Assembly: GCF_019219065.1 (NCBI RefSeq)
Contig: NZ_JAHUWK010000001.1
Span: 310,001 to 374,000 of the forward strand
Origin: Duganella sp. sic0402
Lineage (GTDB): Bacteria > Pseudomonadota > Gammaproteobacteria > Burkholderiales > Burkholderiaceae_D
Length of the DNA: 64,000 nt
Direction: 5' to 3'
Below are positions 1 through 8,215 of the stretch, in pieces (position 1 is the stretch's first letter; each line of letters opens with the position of its first letter). Under the pieces are notes generated by a model that saw only the letters and a list, made by a program, of their open reading frames with translations, searched no databases and had not been told where the DNA came from. The position numbers and the translations under genes were made by a program.

Positions 1-24
1 ATGTTCAGCGAAGGAGTGTGTGTG

Positions 25-1392
25 GTGCCAGTTGCAAATGCAGAGACGTTTAATCCGGCGGCCGATTCGGTGCTATGGAATAAGGATTTCCTGATCGGCG
101 CCGCCACGGCCGCTTATCAGATCGAAGGCGCGGTGCGTGAGGACGGCCGCATTCCATCGATCTGGGACACCTTCTCGGCCACGCCGGGCAAGGTGCTGGC
201 CGGCGACACTGGCGAAATCGCCTGCGATCACTATCACCGCTGGCAGGAGGATGTGGAATTGCTGGCCGGCCTGCAGGTCGGCGCCTACCGCCTGTCGATT
301 TCGTGGCCGCGCGTGATGACGGCCGACGGCAAGCCGAACGAGAAGGGCATCGATTTCTATCGCAGGCTGCTGAAGGCCTTGCGCGCCAAGGGCCTGAAGA
401 CTTACGTCACGCTGTACCACTGGGACCTGCCGCAGCACCTGGAAGACAAGGGCGGCTGGGTCAACCGCGATACCGCCTACCGCTTTGCCGAATACGCCGA
501 CATGATCAGCCGCCAGCTGAAAGGCCTGGTCGATGCGTGGGCCACGCTGAACGAGCCATGGTGCTCGGCCATGCATGGCTATGGCACCGGCCACCACGCG
601 CCGGGCAAGCAGGACGTGGTATTCGCCACCCAGGCCATGCACCACCTGCTGCTGGGGCACGGACTGGCAGTGCGGCACCTGCGCGCCAACGATCCGGCGG
701 CGCAAGTCGGCATCGTCGCCAACGTGGGGCGCGGCACCAGCACCGACGCCAGCGCTGCCGGCCAGCGCGCGGCCTGGCTGTTCGAGCTGCAGCACAATAA
801 CTGGATACTCGACCCGCTGCTGAAGAAGTCCTATCCATCGGCGCTGTGGGAGCTGTGGCCTGGCGCGCAGCCGACCATTCTGAACGGCGACATGGACATC
901 ATCGGCGCGCCGCTGGATTTCCTCGGCATTAATTACTACTTCCGCACCAATGTGGTGAGCGACGGCAAGCATGGCTACACCGAAGTGTATCTGGAAGGCG
1001 TCGAGCGCACGCAAATGGGATGGGAAGTATACCCGGACGGCTTGCGCCACCTGCTGGTCGGCTTCCACCGCGACTATCCGAACCTGCCGCCGATCTACAT
1101 CACCGAGAACGGCATGGCCACCGATGACAAGGTGGTCGATGGCGAAGTGCATGACAGCCAGCGCATCAGCTTCCTGAACCGCCACCTGGCAGCGGTGGAC
1201 CAGGCGGTGAAAGCCGGTGTCGATGTGCGCGGCTACTTTATCTGGTCGCTGCTGGATAATTTTGAATGGGCCTTCGGTTATGAGCGCCGATTCGGTATCA
1301 TCCACGTCGACTATGCGACACAGAAGCGCACGTTGAAACGCAGCGCTAAACTGGTTACACAATTTTTGGCGCAGCGGTCCGCCCAAAAGTAA
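25..1392 (+). CDS. GH1 family beta-glucosidase
   Basis: Retaining glycoside hydrolase family 1 enzyme, probably a cytoplasmic beta-glucosidase acting on imported beta-linked disaccharides. The family N-terminal block (DFLIGAATAAYQIEGA), the acid/base motif TLNEPW (Glu near residue 177) and the nucleophile motif ITENG (Glu near 361) are visible, as is the C-terminal SLLDNFEWAFGYERRFG. The frame is open from an ATG at base 1, but AAGGAG at 11-16 lies 8 nt before an in-frame GTG at 25, so I place the start there (455 aa, normal for GH1). No signal peptide is seen. It precedes a sugar ABC importer on the same strand, which supports a catabolic role. The exact substrate cannot be read from sequence. 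Confidence 0.9.
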   Translation: MPVANAETFNPAADSVLWNKDFLIGAATAAYQIEGAVREDGRIPSIWDTFSATPGKVLAGDTGEIACDHYHRWQEDVELLAGLQVGAYRLSISWPRVMTADGKPNEKGIDFYRRLLKALRAKGLKTYVTLYHWDLPQHLEDKGGWVNRDTAYRFAEYADMISRQLKGLVDAWATLNEPWCSAMHGYGTGHHAPGKQDVVFATQAMHHLLLGHGLAVRHLRANDPAAQVGIVANVGRGTSTDASAAGQRAAWLFELQHNNWILDPLLKKSYPSALWELWPGAQPTILNGDMDIIGAPLDFLGINYYFRTNVVSDGKHGYTEVYLEGVERTQMGWEVYPDGLRHLLVGFHRDYPNLPPIYITENGMATDDKVVDGEVHDSQRISFLNRHLAAVDQAVKAGVDVRGYFIWSLLDNFEWAFGYERRFGIIHVDYATQKRTLKRSAKLVTQFLAQRSAQK

Positions 1393-1409
1393 GTTCCACG
1401 AATAGAATG

Positions 1410-1425
1410 GGGCGCTTTGACGCCC
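1410..1425 (+). other. Short GC hairpin before the sugar-binding protein gene
   Basis: GGGCG and CGCCC (1410-1414, 1421-1425) flank a 6-nt loop in the 50-bp gap between the beta-glucosidase stop and the binding-protein start. There is no T-tract, so it is not a standard terminator. It could stabilise the message end or set relative expression. Weak evidence. Confidence 0.3.
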
Positions 1426-1442
1426 TCAGGGAGACAGACAGA

Positions 1443-2684
1443 ATGTACAAGGCCACACAACTGGGCTGCGCCATCGCGCTCGCCCTGTCAGCAGCCGGCG
1501 CGGCCAACGCGCAGGCGCCGCTGAAAGCCACCGTGATTCACTGGTGGACCTCGGGCGGCGAATCAGCCGCAGTCAAGCAGTTCGCGGACGCTTATAACAA
1601 GGCCGGCGGCCAGTGGGTCGACCAGGCTGTTGCCGGCGCCGACCAGTCGCGCGCCACCACCATCAACCGCATCGTTGGCGGTAATGCGCCGACCGCCGCG
1701 CAGTTCAACACCTCCAAGCAGTTCCGCGATTTCGTCGAACAGGGCTTGCTGAATAATGTGGACGACGTGGCGATCGCCGGCAAGTGGGAGCAGATCATGC
1801 CGCCGTCTATCCTGCAAGCGATCAAGGTCAATGGCCATTTCTACGCGGCGCCGGTGGACATCCACATGCCCGCGTGGTTCTTCTACTCCAAGGCCGCGTA
1901 TAAAAAAGCCGGCATCACCAGCGAACCGCAGACCTGGGAAGAATTCCTGGCGCAGCTGGCCAAGCTGAAAGCGGCGGGCGTGGTGCCGCTGGCCTTTGGC
2001 GGCCAGGTCTGGCAGGAGAAGATCACCTTCGACGCCATCTTCGCCATGGTTGGCGGTGCGGACCTGTATCTGAAAGTTTATCGTGACCGTGACCAGAAAG
2101 CCGTGATGTCGCCGGCCTTCAAGCAGGTGCTGGTGGAGTTCAAAAAACTGAAAGGCTTTGTGGACGCAGGCTCGCCGGGCCGCAACTGGAACGACGCGAC
2201 TGCGCTGGTTGTCCAGGGCAAAGCGGGCGTGCAGATCATGGGCGACTGGGCCAAGGGCGAATTCGCCGCTGCCAAACAAGTGGCCGGCAAGGACTTCGGC
2301 TGCTACGCCGGCTTCGGCCCGAAAGCGCCATACATCGTGGCCGGTGACGCCTTCGTTTTCCCGAAAACGAATGACGCCAACGCCATCAAGGCGCAGAAGC
2401 TGCTGGCCAACGTGGTTACCTCGCCGGCCGCGCAAGTGGCTTTCGCCGCGCGCAAGGGGGCGATCCCGATCCGTGGCGATGTCGATGAATCGCAGCTGGA
2501 CCTGTGCGCGCGCCAGGGACTGGCGATCATGAAGGACAAATCGCGCCAGCTGCCGAACAGCGAAATGCTGGCGACGCCGGACACCACTGGCGCATTGCAG
2601 GACGTGCTGACCAGCTACTGGAACAAGAACCAGTCGCCGGACGATGCGCAAAAAGCCTTCGCCCGCGCCATCAAGGGCGACTAA
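1443..2684 (+). CDS. Sugar ABC transporter periplasmic binding protein (GtsA-like)
   Basis: Family 1 extracellular solute-binding protein, 413 aa, resembling the glucose/mannose binding proteins of Pseudomonas-type Gts systems. A Sec signal peptide covers roughly residues 1-23 (basic start, hydrophobic core, AANAQA cleavage region). The mature start HWWTSGGE and the later internal GDWAKGEF match this subfamily. A longer reading begins at 1407, but the ATG at 1443 is preceded by AGGGAG (1428-1433) and directly gives the signal peptide, so it is preferred. It delivers sugar to the permeases encoded just downstream. Next to a GH1 enzyme and a TonB receptor, an oligosaccharide such as cellobiose is as likely a ligand as glucose. 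Confidence 0.9.
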   Translation: MYKATQLGCAIALALSAAGAANAQAPLKATVIHWWTSGGESAAVKQFADAYNKAGGQWVDQAVAGADQSRATTINRIVGGNAPTAAQFNTSKQFRDFVEQGLLNNVDDVAIAGKWEQIMPPSILQAIKVNGHFYAAPVDIHMPAWFFYSKAAYKKAGITSEPQTWEEFLAQLAKLKAAGVVPLAFGGQVWQEKITFDAIFAMVGGADLYLKVYRDRDQKAVMSPAFKQVLVEFKKLKGFVDAGSPGRNWNDATALVVQGKAGVQIMGDWAKGEFAAAKQVAGKDFGCYAGFGPKAPYIVAGDAFVFPKTNDANAIKAQKLLANVVTSPAAQVAFAARKGAIPIRGDVDESQLDLCARQGLAIMKDKSRQLPNSEMLATPDTTGALQDVLTSYWNKNQSPDDAQKAFARAIKGD

Positions 2685-2687
2685 GCC

Positions 2688-3572
2688 ATGACGAAGAAAC
2701 GTCAAAGCGTTTCCTTTGCCGCCTACATCGCCATCTTGCCGATGGCCTTGACGGTGCTGCTGGCCTACCTGGGCACGATGCTATGGACCGCGCGCGTCTC
2801 GGTCAGCAGCTCGCGCACCTTCCCGGCCAGCGACTTTGTCGGCGCCTCGCAATACATCCGCCTGTTCAATAACGAACGCTGGCTGCTGTCGCTGCAAAAC
2901 GTCGCCATGTATGGCGTGCTGTTCATCGCCGCCTGCCTGATCATCGGCTTCCTGCTGGCGGTGTTCATCGACCAGAAGGTGATGGCGGAAGGCGCACTGC
3001 GTACCGTGTTCCTGTATCCGTATGCGATGTCCTTTGTCGCCACGGGCCTGATCTGGCAGTGGATATTGAATCCGGAGCTGGGCATCCAGGAAGTGCTGCG
3101 CAAGCTGGGTTGGCCCGATGCGCAATTCGACTGGATAGTCGACCAGGACATGGCGATTTACACGATTGTGATCGCCACTGTATGGCAGGCCTCCGGGCTG
3201 GTGATGGCGCTGATGCTGTCCGGCCTGCGCGGTGTCGACGACGAAATCTGGAAGGCCGCACGCATCGATGGCATCCCGCGCTGGCGCGTCTACGGCAGCA
3301 TCGTGCTGCCGATGCTGGGACCGTCGGTATCGACCGCCTTCGTGCTGCTGTTCGTGATGGTGGTGAAAGTGTTCGATGCGGTGGTCGCGATGACGCAGGG
3401 CGGTCCGGGCACGGCCAGCGAAGTGCCGGCCAAGTTCATCATGGACTATTTGTTCGGCCGCGCCAATATCGGCCTGGCTTCCGCCGCATCGATCGTACTG
3501 CTGCTGACGGTGCTGGCCATCGTCGCGCCGCTGTACTTTGTGCGCAATCGCCGCGCCGCACTGGGGGCATGA
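2688..3572 (+). CDS. Sugar ABC transporter permease 1 (MalF/GtsB-like)
   Basis: Integral membrane subunit of a carbohydrate ABC importer, 294 aa with about six hydrophobic segments. The cytoplasmic EAA-type coupling loop reads EIWKAARIDGIPRW near residues 185-200, where the ATPase docks. It starts 3 nt after the binding-protein stop and its TGA stop overlaps the ATG of the next permease (ATGA at 3569-3572), so the genes form one translationally coupled operon. Assignment to the sugar permease family is firm; substrate is inferred only from neighbours. Confidence 0.9.
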   Translation: MTKKRQSVSFAAYIAILPMALTVLLAYLGTMLWTARVSVSSSRTFPASDFVGASQYIRLFNNERWLLSLQNVAMYGVLFIAACLIIGFLLAVFIDQKVMAEGALRTVFLYPYAMSFVATGLIWQWILNPELGIQEVLRKLGWPDAQFDWIVDQDMAIYTIVIATVWQASGLVMALMLSGLRGVDDEIWKAARIDGIPRWRVYGSIVLPMLGPSVSTAFVLLFVMVVKVFDAVVAMTQGGPGTASEVPAKFIMDYLFGRANIGLASAASIVLLLTVLAIVAPLYFVRNRRAALGA

Positions 3573-4540
3573 TGGGACAAGTTGTGAAACTCGATAAAAC
3601 CACCGACGCCAGCGCGCGCGCCGCAGAGCAGGCCCGTCTGGCGGCCGCCAATGACGCCAGCATCCCGACGCCGCGCCCGCGCCGCAAGCTGGCGTGGACG
3701 CCGGCCCGCATCGGTGTGTACGCCTTCCTGATCGTGGCGGCGCTGTTCTTCCTGCTGCCGCTGTATGTGATGCTGGTGACCTCGGTCAAGCCGATGGAGG
3801 AAATCCGCCTCGGCACGCTGTTCGCGCTGCCGCAGCATTTGACGCTGGAGCCGTGGGTACAAGCCTGGTCCTCGGCATGTACCGGACTGGAATGCGACGG
3901 CATCCGTGGCGGCTTCTGGAACTCGGTGGCGATTGTGGTGCCGAGTACCATCCTGTCGATTGCGATTGGCGCGATCAACGGCTATGCGCTGTCGTTCTGG
4001 CGTCCGCGCGGCGCCGGCGTGCTGTTTGCGATCCTGATGATGGGCGCCTTCATTCCGGTGCAGGTGATGATCTATCCGCTGGTGCGGGTGCTGGCGGCGG
4101 TGAACCTGTTCAGCTCTCTGCCGGGCATCATCCTGATCCACACCATCTTCGGCATGCCGGTGATGACGCTGCTGTTCCGTAATTACTATGCGGCGCTGCC
4201 GATGGAGCTGTTCAAGGCGGCGCGCATCGACGGCGGCGGCTTCTGGCGCATCTTCGTGCAGCTGATGCTGCCGATGTCAACGCCGGTGATCGTGGTCGCG
4301 GTGATCATGCAGGTGACCGGCATCTGGAACGACTTCCTGCTTGGCCTGGTGTTTGCGGGTTCGGAGCACCTGCCGATGACGGTCCAGCTGAACAACATCA
4401 TCAACACCACCACCGGCGAGCGCCTGTACAACGTGAATATGGCGGCGACCATTCTGACGTCGGTCGTGCCGCTGGCGCTCTACTTTATTTCTGGCCGCTG
4501 GTTTGTGCGCGGCATTGCCTCTGGCGCTGTGAAGGGTTAA
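3569..4540 (+). CDS. Sugar ABC transporter permease 2 (MalG/GtsC-like)
   Basis: Second permease subunit, 323 aa. A basic, probably cytoplasmic N-terminal tail of about 45 residues precedes six membrane segments; the EAA loop reads ELFKAARIDGGGFW. The reading frame is open far upstream inside the preceding gene, but the real start is the ATG at 3569, overlapping the previous stop in an ATGA; a second ATG at 3572 is possible. It ends 3 nt before the ATPase gene. With the other permease it forms the transmembrane channel. Confidence 0.88.
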   Translation: MMGQVVKLDKTTDASARAAEQARLAAANDASIPTPRPRRKLAWTPARIGVYAFLIVAALFFLLPLYVMLVTSVKPMEEIRLGTLFALPQHLTLEPWVQAWSSACTGLECDGIRGGFWNSVAIVVPSTILSIAIGAINGYALSFWRPRGAGVLFAILMMGAFIPVQVMIYPLVRVLAAVNLFSSLPGIILIHTIFGMPVMTLLFRNYYAALPMELFKAARIDGGGFWRIFVQLMLPMSTPVIVVAVIMQVTGIWNDFLLGLVFAGSEHLPMTVQLNNIINTTTGERLYNVNMAATILTSVVPLALYFISGRWFVRGIASGAVKG

Positions 4541-4543
4541 ACC

Positions 4544-5629
4544 ATGTCTAACGTAGCTATTCGTAATTTGCAGATCCAGCTGGGCGGCAACCGGGTGATT
4601 GAATCGCTCGACCTGGATGTCAAAGCAGGGGAGTTCGTGGTGCTGCTCGGGCCATCCGGCTGCGGCAAGTCGACGCTGTTGCACAGCATCGCCGGCCTGA
4701 TCGACACCAGCGCGGGCCAGATCGAAATCGGCGGCCGCGACATGACCTGGGCCGATCCGAAAGACCGCGGCATCGCGCTGGTGTTCCAGTCGTATGCGCT
4801 GTATCCGACCATGAATGTGGAATCGAATATGTCGTTCGGGCTGCGCATCAACGGCACGCCGAAGGCGGAAATCGCCCGCCGCGTCAACCGCGCCTCGGAC
4901 ATGCTGCAACTTGGCCCGCTGCTGAAGCGCAAGCCGGCCAATCTGTCGGGCGGGCAGCGGCAGCGGGTGGCGATTGGCCGCGCCATCGTGCGCGAAGCTG
5001 ACGTGATGCTGTTCGACGAACCGCTGTCCAATCTCGATGCCAAGCTGCGCACCGAACTGCGGCGCGAGCTGAAGCAGCTGCACAAGCAGCTGGGCGCGAC
5101 CATGATCTACGTCACCCACGACCAGGTCGAGGCAATGACGCTGGCGCAGCGCATGGCGGTGATGAAGGGCGGCGTGGTGCAGCAGTTCGACACACCCGAC
5201 GTGGTCTACAATACCCCGGCCAACCTGTTCGTGGCGACCTTCCTTGGTTCGCCGGGCATGAACCTGTTCAAAGGCGCGCTGGAAACGCAGGACGGCCGCA
5301 CCGTGTTTAGCAACCAACACCTGACGGTCGACGTGACCGGCTACCCATTCAAGCAGCCGCTGGCCGGCAAGCACACATGCGTGCTGGGCGTGCGGCCGGA
5401 AGACATCGACGTCGGGCATGTTGACGGCGTTGGTCAGGCGGTACGCGCATCGGTTTCGCTGATCGAAGCGATGGGCGCCCACCGCGTAGTATGGCTGGAC
5501 TTCCACGGCGCCCAGATCGCGGGCATCGTGCAGGACCAGCAACAGATCGAAACCGAGAAAGACATCAGCTTCTCGATCCGCACCAACCGTATTTCCCTGT
5601 TTGACGGAGCCACAGAACAGCGGCTCTAA
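4544..5629 (+). CDS. Sugar ABC transporter ATP-binding protein (MsmK/UgpC type)
   Basis: ATPase that powers the importer, 361 aa, the usual size for CUT1-family ATPases. Walker A GPSGCGKST near residue 38, signature LSGGQRQRVAIGRA, Walker B VMLFDEP and the switch His in VTHDQVEAM are all intact. The C-terminal third (from about residue 240) is the TOBE regulatory region, ending in a VRPEDIDVG-type block. Last gene of the sugar operon; immediately after its stop lies a 60-bp palindrome that may end transcription. Such ATPases can serve several sugar transporters, so it need not be dedicated to this one. Confidence 0.92.
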   Translation: MSNVAIRNLQIQLGGNRVIESLDLDVKAGEFVVLLGPSGCGKSTLLHSIAGLIDTSAGQIEIGGRDMTWADPKDRGIALVFQSYALYPTMNVESNMSFGLRINGTPKAEIARRVNRASDMLQLGPLLKRKPANLSGGQRQRVAIGRAIVREADVMLFDEPLSNLDAKLRTELRRELKQLHKQLGATMIYVTHDQVEAMTLAQRMAVMKGGVVQQFDTPDVVYNTPANLFVATFLGSPGMNLFKGALETQDGRTVFSNQHLTVDVTGYPFKQPLAGKHTCVLGVRPEDIDVGHVDGVGQAVRASVSLIEAMGAHRVVWLDFHGAQIAGIVQDQQQIETEKDISFSIRTNRISLFDGATEQRL

Positions 5630-5632
5630 CAC

Positions 5633-5692
5633 CCGGGGTCAGTTCTGCCAAACGTACACGAGCTCATGTACATTTGGCGGAACTGACCCCGG
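5633..5692. repeat. 60-bp near-perfect palindrome (REP-like element)
   Basis: The two 30-nt halves meet at GAGCTC (5660-5665) with no spacer and match at 27 of 30 positions; the three mismatches fall exactly 7 nt apart. Outer ends read CCGGGGTCAGTTC and GAACTGACCCCGG. It would form a very stable cruciform or RNA hairpin right after the ABC ATPase stop. It has the look of a dispersed intergenic repeat, possibly also acting as a transcription end, though no T-tract follows. Confidence 0.75.
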
Positions 5693-5758
5693 AATTTCCG
5701 TAGTTGCCTAATCACCGGGTCTGCCATGGTATGGCCCGACGCACGCGTGCGTCTTGTG

Positions 5759-5774
5759 GTGGAACCGGTTCCAC
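5759..5774. promoter_or_regulatory. Operator-like palindrome before the TonB receptor
   Basis: GTGGAACCGGTTCCAC is a perfect 16-bp palindrome with a central CG, the architecture typical of LacI-family operators. It ends 23 nt before the receptor ATG at 5798, a position suited to repression. The LacI-family gene at 8212-9225 is the obvious candidate binder. A 7-nt half-site, GTTCCAC, is also present near 1394-1400 before the binding-protein gene. The link to that regulator is inference. Confidence 0.6.
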
Positions 5775-5797
5775 TTGGAAGAAGCGAGGAGACATCA

Positions 5798-8215
5798 ATG
5801 AAGAAAACCGTTTTAGCCTTGAGCATCGCGCAGATGATGTTAAGCGGCGGCGCGGCGTATGCGCAGCAGCAGGCGTCGGCAGATACCCCGGCGGCCAGCG
5901 ACAACGTCGAGAAGATCATCGTCACCGCCACCCGCCGCGATACGCTGGTGCAGGACACGCCGCTGGCGATTACCGCCTTTACCCAGGATACGCTGGCCAA
6001 TAACCAGGTCAAGGATCTGGCCTCGATGACCGCCATGGTGCCTAGCCTGGTGGTCGAGCCGCATAGCGATTCGGGCGGCGTGCACGTCTACATGCGCGGC
6101 GTGGGTTCGGCCAATCACACCGAGCTGGGCGACCCGGCGGTGGCGTTTTATGTGGACGGCATTTACGTGCCGCGTCCGCAGGGCGCCACGGCGCTGATGT
6201 ATGACCTGAACCATGTCGAGGTGGCGCGCGGCCCGCAAGGTACGCTGAACGGCCGTAACTCGACCGCCGGCGCGGTCAACCTGGTTTCCGGTGCGCCGAG
6301 CACCTCCAAGGTATTCGGCTCGGCCAGCGTGGTGGTCGGCGATTATCATCGCCTGCAAACTCAGGCCATGATCAATATTCCGCTCGGTGAGGATATCGCG
6401 CTGCGTGTCGCCGCTATCAAGGATCAGCATGACGGCTACGTCGATTTTCGCAAAGGTTCCAATGTGTCGCCCGGCGCGAAGAAGTATGGCGCTGGCGATC
6501 AGCAGGGCGCGCGCGCTTCGCTGCTGTGGAAGTTCACGCCGGACCTGAAGGCCACTTTCATCGCCGATTATTACAGCGACACTGGCGCCGGCAATATCTA
6601 TCTGGCGGCCGAGCCGAAGCCGGGCCAGGACCTGCGTTCCGCGCTGATCGATACCGTGGGCACGCTGGACCAGTCCATCATCACTGGCAAGGGCAAGGTG
6701 CAATGGCGGCCGGTGGATGGCATCGAAGCGCAGTACCTGGGTGCGTGGAGCCGCCTGAAACGCAGCAACGCCAGCGATGCGGACGCCGGCTTCTATCCAG
6801 GTTTCAAAGCCGAGAACCGTACCGAGTGGGGCCAGTTCGACAGCCTGTCCAACGAGCTGCAACTGCGCTCGGATTCTGAAGCGCCGCTGCAATGGGTCGG
6901 CGGCCTGTTCTTCTTCCGTGAGAAGAACAAGATCCGCTTCGACATCGACCGCAGCCAGATTTCGGAAGAGATGCTCAACCAGAGCATCGCCAACGGCAGC
7001 GTGATCTTCGTCCAGCCGACCGTCGGCCAGTATGCATCGGCGATGTCCTTCATCCAGGGCAACCGCCAGCTGCATTCCAAGGCCGCCTTCGCGCAGGCCA
7101 GCTATGAGCTGGACCCGATGTGGAAACTGACTGCCGGCGCACGCTACACCAAGGACCACAAGTACGATATCGGCGGCCAGAACTGGGCCTGCCCGAACTG
7201 GCCGGATAACGCGCCGCGCGGCGCCACGCTGACGCCGGGCCAGATCGCCCAGCTGGTCACGCCGGGCACCGGCACCATCAACACGCACAATATCGGGCCG
7301 GGCGGCGTGGTCAATCAGGCGACTTGCGGCAATACCTATGGCGACAACACCGCCGATCTGGCCTATGGCCAGGCGACCTGGCTGGGCCGCGTGGAGTACA
7401 AGGTGTCGAAAGATATCCTGACCTTCGCCTCGGTGACCACCGGCTTCCACTCGCCGGCCATCGGCGACGGCGGCGCCACCACCAAGCCGGAAAAGCTGAC
7501 CAGCTATGAGCTGGGCTTCAAGTCGGACCTGCTGGACCGCCAGCTGTCGCTGAACATCGACGCGTTCTGGATGAAATACAAGGACAAGCTGGAATCGCAG
7601 GTGGTCAACAACACGCTGCAAAACTTCAATGCCGCCGGCGCCTCGGTGAAAGGTGTGGAAGCGGAATGGGCATGGCGTCCGACCAGTGTTGACCGCTTCA
7701 GCGGCAACGCCACCTGGCTGAAAGCGCGCTATGACGACTTCCTGTCCTGCGACGTGGATGCGGCGCGCGCCAACGGCCAGTCCTGCGGCACCACCGCGCC
7801 GACCGTCAACGTGGGCGGCAGTGTGCTGAAACACGCGCCGACCTTCGCCTCCACGCTGATGTACGAGCATGACTTCAATATCAGCACTGGCCGTATTACG
7901 CCGCGCATTTCGGCGCACTATGAGACGAAGTCGTTTATCGGTTCGGGTGCGTTTGCCAACGATGTGCCGGGTCATCCGGGTGTGAAGATGCAGGATGCAT
8001 ACACCACGCTGGACCTGAGCGTGCGCTACGAGCCGCGCGGCAAGGCTTACACGGCCGAGCTGTTCGTCAACAACGCGACCGACAAGGAAGTGAAGTATGA
8101 CGCGATCGAAGTCTGCACCCAGGTTGGCGCGCCATGCCAGCCGAAGCAGCAGATCTGGGCAGCGTACTACAACAACCCCCGCACCCTCGGCGTGCGCGTG
8201 TCGGTGAAGTTCTAA
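5798..8215 (+). CDS. TonB-dependent outer-membrane receptor
   Basis: Outer-membrane beta-barrel transporter, 805 aa, energised by TonB. It has a signal peptide (about residues 1-23, ending AAYAQ), a TonB-box-like segment (EKIIVTATRR), a plug domain (about 45-170, with VDGIYVPRPQG and VARGPQGTLNGRNS) and a barrel that ends in the Phe terminus expected for BamA recognition (VSVKF). The frame opens at 5726, but the ATG at 5798 has GAGGAG at 5786-5791 and directly yields the signal peptide. Placed between a sugar importer and a LacI regulator, it probably imports an oligosaccharide, though plug and barrel sequence alone do not fix the ligand. Confidence 0.9.
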   Translation: MKKTVLALSIAQMMLSGGAAYAQQQASADTPAASDNVEKIIVTATRRDTLVQDTPLAITAFTQDTLANNQVKDLASMTAMVPSLVVEPHSDSGGVHVYMRGVGSANHTELGDPAVAFYVDGIYVPRPQGATALMYDLNHVEVARGPQGTLNGRNSTAGAVNLVSGAPSTSKVFGSASVVVGDYHRLQTQAMINIPLGEDIALRVAAIKDQHDGYVDFRKGSNVSPGAKKYGAGDQQGARASLLWKFTPDLKATFIADYYSDTGAGNIYLAAEPKPGQDLRSALIDTVGTLDQSIITGKGKVQWRPVDGIEAQYLGAWSRLKRSNASDADAGFYPGFKAENRTEWGQFDSLSNELQLRSDSEAPLQWVGGLFFFREKNKIRFDIDRSQISEEMLNQSIANGSVIFVQPTVGQYASAMSFIQGNRQLHSKAAFAQASYELDPMWKLTAGARYTKDHKYDIGGQNWACPNWPDNAPRGATLTPGQIAQLVTPGTGTINTHNIGPGGVVNQATCGNTYGDNTADLAYGQATWLGRVEYKVSKDILTFASVTTGFHSPAIGDGGATTKPEKLTSYELGFKSDLLDRQLSLNIDAFWMKYKDKLESQVVNNTLQNFNAAGASVKGVEAEWAWRPTSVDRFSGNATWLKARYDDFLSCDVDAARANGQSCGTTAPTVNVGGSVLKHAPTFASTLMYEHDFNISTGRITPRISAHYETKSFIGSGAFANDVPGHPGVKMQDAYTTLDLSVRYEPRGKAYTAELFVNNATDKEVKYDAIEVCTQVGAPCQPKQQIWAAYYNNPRTLGVRVSVKF

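Noticed and set aside
1-24. ATG at base 1 as the beta-glucosidase start
   Set aside because: The AAGGAG at 11-16 would then be inside the gene; GTG at 25 fits it, though the window edge prevents seeing what lies upstream of base 1.
73-1386. Long minus-strand open frame opposite the beta-glucosidase gene
   Set aside because: It lies fully antisense to a GH1 gene with all motifs; high GC leaves such frames open and its protein is Arg/Ala/Gln/Val-rich with no family resemblance.
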